Shown here in pieces: positions 1-9,775 of a stretch of 64,000 nt of DNA. Position numbers and translations under genes: made by a program. Within the stretch, counting starts at the first letter, position 1; each line of letters opens with the position of its first letter. Below the pieces are notes generated by a model. It was not told the DNA's origin, did not search any database, and worked only from the letters and a program-made list of their open reading frames with translations. The DNA is from Phalacrocorax aristotelis (Eukaryota > Chordata > Aves > Suliformes > Phalacrocoracidae): positions 9,096,041 through 9,160,040 of the forward strand of contig NC_134279.1 of the NCBI RefSeq assembly GCF_949628215.1, in the 5' to 3' direction.

Positions 1-38
1 TCAGCTTCTGTGTTTCGAGGAATATTTGAAAGTTCATC

Positions 39-255
39 CTAAGTAATCACCCTCATAAATGTAAAGAAAAGCAACTGAAATTGGTTCAGGGAAGGGTTTT
101 CTTTCCTTAGTGGAAAGAAAACTTCTTCAGGAAGTGCTTTTGTCAATCCCAGTAAGACTTTGACAGTAACACATAACCTCCATACTTGACCCAGCAAGTC
201 TGAACTGCATTTAATTGGTCTGTCCACAAAGCTATGAAAAATTTCTCTTTGTGTA
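39..255 (-). other. Open stretch after a strong acceptor, unrecognised
   Basis: On the minus strand ACATTTTATTTTACAG is followed by 71 open codons ending at a TAG (39-41). The first part includes FVDRPIKCSSDLLGQ, after which a weak donor (CAA before GTATGG) could end an exon. No protein family is recognised. The feature sits at the window edge, so downstream context on that strand is missing. Confidence 0.15.
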
Positions 256-2171
256 CTGTAAAATAAAATGTATATATTTCATACAGCTGGGAAACAATAC
301 TATTCAAGGCTGCTGGCAGCACAACAGAGCACTTTCCTTGTTAAACTCTCTGAAACCATCCCTTTTTTTCCAGCCCTGCTTTTAGGTGCACTGAAGAAGC
401 CAAAAACATAAAAGTCAACAAGAGGAGAGCATAGTCACTGGAAAACTCAAAAGATATAAATCTTAGTAGAAGCACAACTTTTAGTGGAAATCCTGAGAAC
501 CTTTCAGATTTGTTGGGTTGGTTTGTGGAGCTGGCGAAGGACTTATCAGAAAAACCACTGACCAGCCTCCCGGAGATGAAATCCTCATGTATGTCCTGTC
601 ATTTTTTTTCTTGACTTACAGATCTTCCTCAGTACCGAGCTACTCCCCATAAATCCACATGACTAACAGCACATGGACTTTTACGAGATAAATCTCAGTA
701 CTACTACAAACCCAGTTTATTTTTAAAAAACTAAGCTTTTTAATATACGATGAAATAAACATTCAAAGATGAGGAATTTACACAGGAAAAGACAGAAGCT
801 TTCTAATCTGTAACTCATGTGTCTGCCAGTGTGAGTACTCGTGACAGTTTTAACATGCTCTCAAAATACAGCCATTTTTATTGTTGGAAAATAGAACAGG
901 TTAAGGCGTATCTACATTACAGAATAAGTCGGCCAACAAATCTATGCCAGGAGACTCCCTCGTTGAGAGACAACTTGCTGGAATAGCCACACCAATCACA
1001 CAAAGATATAAACAAAGGTAACAACAGGACTTGTTTCACCACTGACATGTAGCTACCCAAGACATTTTGCTGGCAACTAGGTCTTAGTAACAAAGAGGGG
1101 GGAGGACACGATCTTCCCAGTTTCCAGTTAATATACCTAAAACTAGCATAATTTATAGCACAGGCTGAGCCGGAGCTGTATGAAAACAGAGTCACTGAGA
1201 ACTTAGGAAAACTTTGTCTGGTTAAAAGGAGGAAAAGGGTTATTTAAAGGATGTGCATATTGATGATGAAAGTAGACTTTTCATTGATGCCATACCAATC
1301 CAACAATAAAACGTCTGATGTTGTAAACACCACCACCTTATAGGAGTGGAAACAACAGCACTGACGTCTTGGCAGGACTTCGCCAACTGACATCTATAGG
1401 TATGGACCTATACTCCCACAGCCTCCCAATAAAACAAGCTTACGTCACAGATGATGTCAACCAGGAGCAGCATGGCTTGCCCACCGCAGCTCCTCTGCAG
1501 CATGTGCAGTGCTACAATTTTCAGGGCTGCTATACTACCACATCTATGAACTGCATTCTGGTCAGGCAGCCCCCTGTAGCCTTACCTTCCTCTTCAGACT
1601 TTTTTGTTCTTCTTTTCATTAGGGATACATCGAATAACAGGAGTCAAAATCAAAGATGATGGGAAGGGGACATCAAGAAAGCATCGTTTCTTTCTGATTC
1701 CATGTGTGTCACCTCTGCAGCATGAAAAACTGATCCTAAACTGACCTCAGAATTTCCTGATTCCTTAATTCCAACTTCTTCTAGGTCCCCATCTGAAACC
1801 AAATGACAAATAAACCGGTAGATTAGGGATGACCTCTGTAGAAAATACATTTAGAAGTGATACATATCATGGGTAAATGAAATCTTGTTTTAGTCTTCCA
1901 GATAACTTTAGATGCTGTGATAATTAACTGGATAGTAAGGGCAATTGAAAGCATGTGTATCTGTGGTTGTAACAAGCACTTTGTGCTTAACTTTCTTTTT
2001 CTGCTATTCTTATAAACTTTTCAAGACAGTGGGTCTCCCACTATGTACCTGGAACAAGCCACACACGTTTGGGAAGTTGGTCTTGTAGTGCTATTGTAAT
2101 GCAGAAAAAAATACAGAAATATTAATAATATTAATGTTTAAATGTATCACAAACACTCTTCACCTCTACAG
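256..2171. other. Unique AT-rich DNA, no gene seen
   Basis: I see no repeat family, RNA gene or convincing coding frame. A 47 bp minus-strand stretch (1746-1792) has an acceptor (CATTTGGTTTCAG) and a GAG before GTCAGT donor, but it is too short to support. Confidence 0.6.
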
Positions 2172-2242
2172 TGGTGATATAAATAATTTACCAAATGTAC
2201 CAGGAGCTTGCAGAACCTATTCTTTAAACGTCATCAAGGAAG
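2172..2242 (+). other. Candidate 71 bp exon with consensus splice sites
   Basis: The acceptor AACACTCTTCACCTCTACAG is followed by 71 bp ending AAGGAAG before GTAAGTAAT, a consensus donor. One frame is open throughout (23 whole codons, GDINNLPNVPGACRTYSLNV and onwards) and the other two contain stops. The phase is one base at each end. The protein is not recognised and no phase-compatible plus-strand neighbour was found. Confidence 0.22.
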
Positions 2243-4066
2243 GTAAGTAATTAGTCACTACGACTAGTCCAGAGAGTAGTCCTGCATGCAAGCACAGCCA
2301 AGATGCAAGACAATTCTGAATCTTTAAAATCACTTACAATTTTAAAGACACTGGCAGTAGAAAGGCAGAGGGAAAAATAAAAGTAAATCTCTCTTACTGC
2401 TCAGTGACCTGGACAACCTTCTGACACCGGTTTCCTTATTGTCTTTAACTTAAATACATAGAAATAAAATGCTAACAGTAATGATAAAACTACCAGGCTA
2501 GTTTTTCTTTAATTCTGAGTAGGAAAAGATCATTCCCTTAAGTACTGTTTTGGTAGGCATTGAACAGGTGCTAAAATCATCCCCTTGGACATTGTTTGGT
2601 GCTGCCCAGTGTTAAATGGTAAAGCACCAGTATTTATATGGTTTTATACTTGCAGGTATTGGTGTGAATTAAAGTCTTCTCTTTCAGACTTCTGTAACTG
2701 TATGATAGTTACACGATGCAGAAATACATGCTTCTGAACACTAATTAAAAACAAACCCTGAAAGTACATATTCCATTTGCTTTGGAGCATCAATTATAAA
2801 ACCAGATGTTAGAGCCAGATGTCAAAGAATTATTTTTCATAAGCCACAGCTTATAGCCATGCAGCCTCCATTTATCATCTCAGATGGGAACACTTAATTT
2901 GATAGCAAACATTTTGGTTAATAGCCAGTTTCAATATTAGCACTTGGTTTTGAAATTTTAGATAAAGAGATGTGATAAAACTGTCTATAATGAAATTCTG
3001 TTATTGCAGTTCTGTACCTCAGCATTTACAAATCATGCCTATCTGTGCATAAACTGCAAAAGTTAGATACACATGTGAACGTCTGTAGGAGTATGTCTCA
3101 CACAGGCATACATCTTTATACATGCAAACGTACATAAAATATATCTACAGATACGTACAGAAATTTATCTTAAGACAACTGAAGGCAAAAGGTCTTTGGT
3201 GGTCCTGCGTTTCTTGAAAGTTACAAATATTTATTGACTGCAGTGGATAGTTTTGGTAAAAAAAAAATTGCATCCTGTTATTTTTGCAACATGGACTAAA
3301 GAGAAATTTAGGTGTAGAACTCTCAGGGCAGCCTATATTTAGCAACAAAAATCTTTTCTTCATGTACGATTCTTGCATTTCTAGGTAGAGTCTATGCCAG
3401 ATCTACAGCTGCTGTTAAGCTGGCACAGATCCATTGACTTCAACACTATATTCAAGTTTCTTTTCAATTTATGACAGAAAAAAATAATCAGTTCTGGAGC
3501 CAGGAATAGTGAGGAAGGGGTTGACGCTGGCATACCTTACAAATCTCCAAATAGATATCAATCTGCCCTGATTTTAGCCCTGAAGGGGAACAGTCCCACT
3601 GCAAGACTTCCTTTGAGAAGACCTGGATAATCATATCAAATTATGTGACAAATCTGTGAAAAGAGCAAATTCATTTTCATTTTGACTAAAGCCAGGATTT
3701 GATTCTCCAGTGAGAAGAGACAAGTACACTATTTTGACTATGATATTTCAGGTTTGAATTATTTTATCCAGATGGAAAAAAACACTTTTTTTGGCTGTGG
3801 ATCACACATTTGCAAATCTAGAGGTTAATTTTAGAATAAAATCCTTAAGAAGAAAAATCAAGATGTTAATGTAGCCCTATGACAAACACATAATTAAATT
3901 GTGCTTTCTATTCTCATGAAGAATTAAGTAACAGGCATTTTGATGGTTCTTATTCACAAACCAAAGAATGTAACAAACTAATACATAAAGGGACTAAAGA
4001 GGAACGTTCAGTATCATGTATCAAATAACTCCCACAAATGGGAAATGAAGATGAATCATAACGCAC
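2243..4066. other. Unique AT-rich DNA, no gene seen
   Basis: Only short homopolymers and a few palindromic TACGTA-like words (3100-3160) stand out. Confidence 0.6.
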
Positions 4067-4247
4067 CTGTAATTCTTCAATGGGAGGCATGGCCAGATCA
4101 CAGACTGTAACTGCTAATAAGAAAACCAGAGTCTCTAAACTGCAGATTAACATAGGAATCATGGCCAACATCCTTCCTTTCCTGCTGACACAGGAGAAAT
4201 GTGCATGTCTGCTGTACTTTGCTGCTAAAAAGGGCTTCAGAACATTT
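4067..4247 (-). other. Candidate exon with two alternative open readings
   Basis: The minus-strand acceptor CTTTTTTTCTTTTAG is strong. Read with one base completing a codon, all 181 bp are open up to a CAG before GTGCGT donor and encode a hydrophobic, membrane-segment-like stretch (MLAMIPMLICSLETLVFLLA). Read at phase 0, the frame set by the 4963-5050 candidate, it encodes 49 residues (KCSEALFSSKVQQ and onwards) and then stops at 4098. The two readings are mutually exclusive as protein and neither is recognised, so a non-coding or chance origin is quite possible. Confidence 0.2.
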
Positions 4248-4354
4248 CTAAAAGAAAAAAAGCGCATCTGAAATTTTTTCTTTCTAGCCTTACCTACAGA
4301 TAAGTGTTCACGGTTTCATTTTGAAGGAACCTCTAAGTGGAAAAATTACTTTTT

Positions 4355-4389
4355 AAAAAAAAAAAAAAAGATAAATAAATAAATAAAAA
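4355..4389 (+). repeat. A15 run and short (ATAA)n microsatellite
   Basis: Fifteen A are followed by G and about four ATAA units. This is simple-sequence DNA. Confidence 0.75.
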
Positions 4390-4962
4390 CATGTGGGGGA
4401 GTATCCGCAGCTTGCCTGGTTTCCTGCTAGTTTCCTTAGTAAGCCAGAAATAGGAATCCCAAAGCTTCTTTCAGGTTCACAGCTCTAAGTCTGCATCACC
4501 ACTTAGAGGACCCTGGAACCAAAGACCCAGGACTCAAGGTCCTCAACCTAGGACAGCTTTGTCATGCAGACGGCCTTGACGTTGGTCACATTAGGTCATA
4601 AAAAGTCACAGATCACTACAGAGAGTCTGAAGGCTATAAACATCCTGGCTGGGGCAATGAACATTTCTGTTAACACTTCCACAAAGTTCAGAGGCCCTTG
4701 AGGTGACCAGGCTCAAAGAGCCTTCCAGATTCCGGGCTGATGAAGATGGGAGCACTAAGGCTTCTACAGGAAAATAAATGTTTTCGTTGTTTTTATGATG
4801 GTTTCAGACGACTTCTTTTCCAGGATTTTTTTTCCCTGTCTCGGGGACTGGAAATTCCACCTTTCAGAAATTGCGGAACATCAGTCTTATGAGTGCTGGG
4901 CAGCATGCAAGCAAAACAAAATCAAACATATTATTTGAGAAAGTTAGTAGATCAGAACTTAC

Positions 4963-5050
4963 TCTTGACTTTTCTTTCCAATTCTGAAGGAAAACCAGTG
5001 TTGAAACATCAGAGTTATTCATACCCTGAAAATACTGATTTTTCAATATC
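4963..5050 (-). other. Candidate 88 bp exon with GTAAGT donor
   Basis: On the minus strand CCTTGTTCTGACTTAACTACTACAG precedes 88 bp ending GTCAAGA before GTAAGTTCTG. One frame is open (29 codons, including NNSDVSTLVFLQNWKEKSR) and leaves phase 0, which allows joining to the 4067-4247 stretch in its stop-terminated frame. The intron would be 715 bp. The product is not recognised. Confidence 0.2.
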
Positions 5051-6114
5051 CTGTAGTAGTTAAGTCAGAACAAGGCTTTTAGGCAAATCTCAGTTCCTTT
5101 CTTGATTTTGGATGCTTGTATCCAAATACAACGTGAAGAGACTGAATTCAGTACTGAATTTTCAAATATGTACAAAAATAAGGTTCTGACACAGAAAAAA
5201 CCCTGTATACAGTAAATGTAACTTTTGGCTTCAGTTGTTACGGTCTGGCAAGAGGCTTTCAGTGCTCTTATACCTGTTAGTGTCATAAGAGCTGTGCATT
5301 GCAATTTAATTAACATGTTAACAAATGCCTACCAAATGTAGAGGCAATGAGAGAGTAATACTCTACCTTTTCACATATATTGTGCATGCTGAACAGCCCT
5401 AACATTCAGATCATTAGCCACAAGAAGTTGTTTTTCCAGTCACCGACATCCATGTTTTTACTTCAGCAGCCATAACACTTCGAATGTCTAAATGACTTTG
5501 CTTTCCCAGAGTGTCTGGGAAATGGTTTTGCTAATCTCAGTCTACAAACTCATTACCAAACTGAATTCCAGCATCTTTTCTAGTGTCTAGCCAGAATATC
5601 AAGTTTCAGGCACCTTTCACTACTCCTTATTTATGTAATTCTTTATTAAACCTGCATTTTACAGCCATTTTTTACAACTTGGACATATTAAGTTACAAGG
5701 TTCTGGATAATTGGAAAAGATTCAGCAACAGCTCCAGAGGTACCAAAGATTTGGGATGGAAGTGTAAAATCATTCACAGAGCAGTGATATACACAATGCT
5801 GGCAGCAGAACAATCTGATGTTGATGCAATTCACGTGGCTGCTGCTGTGTGCTTTCCATTTTACACAGGAAGGTACATTACATTCCTTCCCATCTCATGT
5901 TAGTCCAGGAATTTATTTCTAAAGAATAGCTGTTTCAAGAGTAATATCAAATTACCACAGCAAGATGACCAACACAGCAGCTAATCTGTATTTATGAAGT
6001 ACTGCAGACGTTTGAAACACTGTGCAGACATCAACTCACTAAACCTTCACCATCCTTCCCAATGCAGGCAGGCAGAAGGGAATACAGTACAAGCACAGTC
6101 ATGTTGTGGCAGGC
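5051..6114. other. Unique DNA, no gene seen
   Basis: A 55 bp minus-strand exon-like stretch at about 5270-5324 is open, but its phase fits neither neighbour. The plus-strand open frame at 5583-5903 has no recognisable domain. Confidence 0.55.
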
Positions 6115-6460
6115 AAAGGAGTGCACCAGGTACAAGAAAACAGGGACAGGCTTTTCTCAAGGGGCAAGGGAGGATGAGAGGACAACGGACCCAAGTTGCA
6201 AAATGGCAAAGGGGAAACTACTAGGAGGTATCGGGGCGGGGGGGAAAACCACAGAAAGGTGGTCACGCACTGGAACAAGTAGCCTTGCTATGAAATCTCC
6301 ATCCTTGGAGCTACTCAAGACTCCCCTGGAAAAGGCCCCAGGCAACTGCAACTGACTTCTAAGTTGCATTTAACTACAAAGTCAGCTCTGCTTTGGCTGG
6401 GCTTGGACCACACAACTTCCTGGGGACCCCTCCAGACTAAATTATTCAATAATTTGATCT
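6115..6460 (+). mobile_element. CR1 LINE, 3' end fragment
   Basis: The plus strand follows the CR1 3' terminal region closely. It runs from a GAGAGGACAACGGACCCAAG block through GGTGGTCACGCACTGGAACA, TCTCCATCCTTGGAGCTACT and CCCCTGGAAAAGGCCCCAGG to CTTGGACCACA, a CTGGGGACCCCTCC block and a terminal AAATTATTCAATAATTTGAT. In typical CR1 copies the same order reads as the end of ORF2 and the 3' UTR, finishing in ATTCTATGAT-like octamers. Only the last ~350 bp are present, as expected from CR1's usual severe 5' truncation. Short open frames over this stretch on both strands are remnants of the LINE and not host genes. Confidence 0.88.
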
Positions 6461-7976
6461 CATGTTCCATCTCACATTCAGGATTCCACAATTTGGACAT
6501 AGATAAAGGAAGTCTCTGCTGTGGAAAGAGGAACCACCTTTTCTGTAGCAGGCAACAGAAGCAGGGCATCAGGCTGTAGTTTCAGCAGCACACCCAATTT
6601 TTTTTTTCCCCTTTTAATGTTTGCTTTCTCCTCTACTACCTTAAAGAAAGAAAGCATGCACTAAAGTCACAAATACTATTACTAGTTTTGTCTCCTCAAA
6701 CCACGTTTTTCTGGAAAATGTTATGACATGCTGACCTTTTAATGGACTTCTGAAGGGCAATCACCTCGCTGCAAACTGAAGAAACTCTGCAGCTGGAGGT
6801 ATGCCTGATCCAGGAAGCCTGTCAGAGTCTACCCCAAGTTCATCACAGCAGGTATAGTATTAAAAAAGTTGCTAACTTTTGAAAATAGACTTTTGCCAAT
6901 TAGATGGTCGTCCTGTGCATCAGCCTTAAGCTGAGGAGTTCTGCATTTTCTTTTTGCTCCTTCAAAATGTTATTTCGATAGAAATTTTTAAAAATTTCAA
7001 ATTACCTACTGAAAAACTAAAAAAGCTCAAATATCCTGAAGAATACAATCTACAACAATGAAACTGATTTCAGTTTCACTGCTGCAGTAAAATTAACAAT
7101 TCCAGTCAAGCATTCTCCCTAGTTCACCAGAAAGCTAAAATTGCATTTAATCTGAAAAAAGTTTTAATCTTATCAGCTAATCTCACTGAACTAAGTAGTC
7201 ACAGTTTCTATCACACCAAGGTCTATTTAAGTCTCACGAAGAAGAAAAATTCCTAAATTTTTAAAGATTAAAATAAACGCATAACTTTTTTTCCCATCCT
7301 TCCCAGCTTCTAGAAGAAATTGTACAATTAGTTCCAAGATATTTTGGGTTGTTTTATTTTGGTTCTAATGGTGTTGCATGTGCGATTGTTCAAGTGAAAC
7401 TTACAGTAAGAAAATTAAATCACATACAGTAATGCAATGTCAGAAGCTGTAGAGTGAAATAAAAATTCCATAAATTCTCACTTACACAGAGATGGGAATT
7501 CAGAAAATTATTTCTATGTCTAATTATCATAAACAGCTGCATGAAAAGCTGTTAATAAGTGACCAAAAGAATATATAGGTATGTCATTTAATTTTATTTC
7601 AGCCTGGAAATGGGCCCTTGGAACGAAGGAAGCACATAACTAATTGATTTATAGACTCTTAATTTGTTTATTTCGGTTAGAACATACACATTCCATACCC
7701 TGCTGAAAGCCCTGGCAGAGAAATTAAATGTGAAACACCTGATGTTTCTTTCTGGAGTATTCTATTATTGTTCTTTTTATTACTGTTTTTTTCTAGTGGA
7801 TACATGAAATATGCAAAAGTTCCTGTTGTTGTAATACAGATATATCAACAGAAGAGTCTGGCCTTTGCCTGACTCCGTTGCAAAGAAAAATAAAACAAAA
7901 TTTCACCTATTGTCAGAGTTACACATGGCTGTATTTTTTCAAAACTACATTTACTACAGACTATGTATGTGAGAAT
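6461..7976. other. Unique AT-rich DNA, nothing recognised
   Basis: I see no repeats beyond short A/T runs and no supported reading frame. Confidence 0.6.
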
Positions 7977-8144
7977 TCAGGTCAAATAACATTCGGCTCG
8001 TCCACTTTTCTTTCTGCCACACAGGCCCTCTTTATTTGCTCCTGCCACTTCCCAAGCTTTCTTGACACTTGGAGCAGTATCACTAAGGAGCTGAAGGGAA
8101 TATCCCAACCTGAAACATGCTCTGTCACAAAAATTGGCACTGAT
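7977..8144 (-). other. Open stretch after a splice acceptor, possibly an old repeat
   Basis: On the minus strand GAAGTGGTTTTCAG precedes 55 open codons and a stop, including DTAPSVKKAWEVAGANKEG. A second frame is open across the same DNA. Composition is GC-richer than its neighbours and the block has fairly sharp edges, so an ancient repeat fragment is an equally good reading. Confidence 0.15.
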
Positions 8145-8640
8145 CTGAAAACCACTTCATGAGTAATTAAAAATATATAACCTGCAATTTTAAATAATCT
8201 GGTTTCAAAAGCAAACATCTTGAGTAGACGACTTCACATCGGATACTGGATTAAATACTTACTCAAACTGTTAGTATTTTAAAGACAAAACCTTAGTAGA
8301 GGTATATTTGTATACTGCATGCATAACATACAACAACCAGCTCTCTACATTAGGTCAAAAAACAAGCTCGCTGACAACTATTTACTGACATTTTAAGTTG
8401 AATAAAAAGAAAAACTGAAAAGTTTTTGTTTCTTCACACTAGGAGGGCTCGTTTTGCACTAATATAATTCTGTTTAGTTATGTTTTACTTCATTTTTACC
8501 ACAAGGTGCTTTTTTAAAAACTCAAAAATTGCCAGCACTTTGCCTGTGTCATATTTTTCTTCCACTGTGAAGTAAAAAAATATATCTGGTATAGAAAATA
8601 TTTTCCAAAGCAACCAAAGCCATATCCATCCTACGTAAAG

Positions 8641-8690
8641 CCAAGTGAACTCAGCAGCGCGACACGAAGTATGGCCGACTCTCGGTGAGT
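8641..8690 (+). other. CpG-dense spot with ATG followed by GTGAGT
   Basis: Five CpG sites fall within about 30 bp in a CpG-poor region, in CAGCGCGACACGAAGT and the following ATGGCCGACTCTCG. The ATG (8671) has G at +4. The frame would read five codons and stop, or splice at GTGAGT (8685) after 14 nt. No TATA box or CpG island is around it, and a downstream exon cannot be identified. Confidence 0.15.
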
Positions 8691-8694
8691 GAAG

Positions 8695-9669
8695 TTTTGC
8701 TGTGGTATATTATCTGTACCAAACTATTCACTTCGATGGAGTTAATCCCAGTTCATGTCTATGTAATTGAGAACAGAAAGTGGCTTGTCTAAGTTTCCCT
8801 AACCATACAACTCCATTAACTCTGGGAGACTTTTTTATATTGAAACTATTTATGCAATAGACAACTACTAAAAGTCTACCACCTTTATTTGCTGCTCACT
8901 AGGTCACTGCTGACCAATTACCTGAAGTATTACAGTTTTAAAGGCTTTTGGTATCTTTTATTTTCCTAAAATAAGTTTTCAGAATTCCACAGTTTAGGAG
9001 CAAAACCTTCAGATTATTTTTTTTTCTCATTCTTACCTTTGTAGGTTTGGGTGAATAAAATCTGCTTTATATGTAATCCCAAATGTACTTCAGGTCTGCT
9101 TGCATTTTGCAGGAAATGGAAAAACGTGGGCTTGGAAGAACATGCTTATGTTTCGAAGCTTATACAACAAAACGTAATGGTATGCCACATCATTCACAAG
9201 CTAACCCTGCTCCAAGGCTGGCCTCACTATCTGTCTAAAGACTAGAGAGCAAACAATCCTTTTAAATTGCAGTCCAACTGTAAATACAGGTCGGTCTTGG
9301 TGCAGTCTGCCAGAGCAGTTTTTGCCCTGCAAGGGTGTATGTACGAACGTACATAAAACTCAAAAGGAAAAGCACTAGAAACAACACTGGGAAATTTCAA
9401 TAAGCCTAGAGATAATCACATAAACATTTTTTTAACATCTAAGTTCCAAAGTCTTACAAAACTAAGAACTACCCCGTTCAGTTTCTGCATAATCCTTGTT
9501 TCAGACTAATTTTAATGTTGAGAGTCTAAATTAGAGTCTAATCATTAATCTGGATCTCTCAAGAAATAGTAAGGTCCCCACAGGTTAGAAGATGCAGACC
9601 CTGGGAGGAATGGTTCCAGAAGGTTCCCATATCCCTTTGTGGACTATTGTGACTGAAGACAAAAATCTA
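8695..9669. other. Unique AT-rich DNA, nothing recognised except an inverted repeat
   Basis: Apart from the inverted repeat at 9338-9355, nothing is recognised before the CR1 remnant. Confidence 0.6.
9338..9355. repeat. Inverted repeat, 8 bp arms, 2 nt centre
   Basis: TATGTACG, AA and CGTACATA follow each other, with two CpG sites in an otherwise CpG-poor stretch. Confidence 0.85.
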
Positions 9670-9775
9670 GGGTGGTTTGCACCTATGCCATAGAACAGAA
9701 GGGACGATCAAACCGTCTAGTCTAACTTCCTTATATCGTAGATCCTGAATTTCACCCAGATACAAACACTGAATT
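9670..9775 (-). mobile_element. Old CR1 LINE remnant, 3' end
   Basis: On the plus strand the stretch ATAGAACAGAAGGGACGATC, then CGTCTAGTCTAACTTCC and GAATTTCACCCAG, is the reverse complement of a CR1 3' end. The pattern is tail octamer, AGAAGGGACC-ATCAT, CTAGTCTGACCTCC, ATAGAATTTCACCC. The version with GAATTTCACCC is, from memory, one seen in turtle and crocodilian CR1 families, which suggests an old insertion. The 5' side fades out near 9775 and no target-site duplication can be seen. Confidence 0.68.

Noticed and set aside
6062..6369. Overlapping open frames on both strands near 6.1-6.4 kb
   Set aside because: They lie over the CR1 3' fragment and are explained by it.
8671..8684. ATGGCC... 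start encoding MADSR as a catalase-like first exon
   Set aside because: Only five residues agree with the catalase N-terminus; the next bases are a splice donor or a stop, so the similarity is most likely coincidence.
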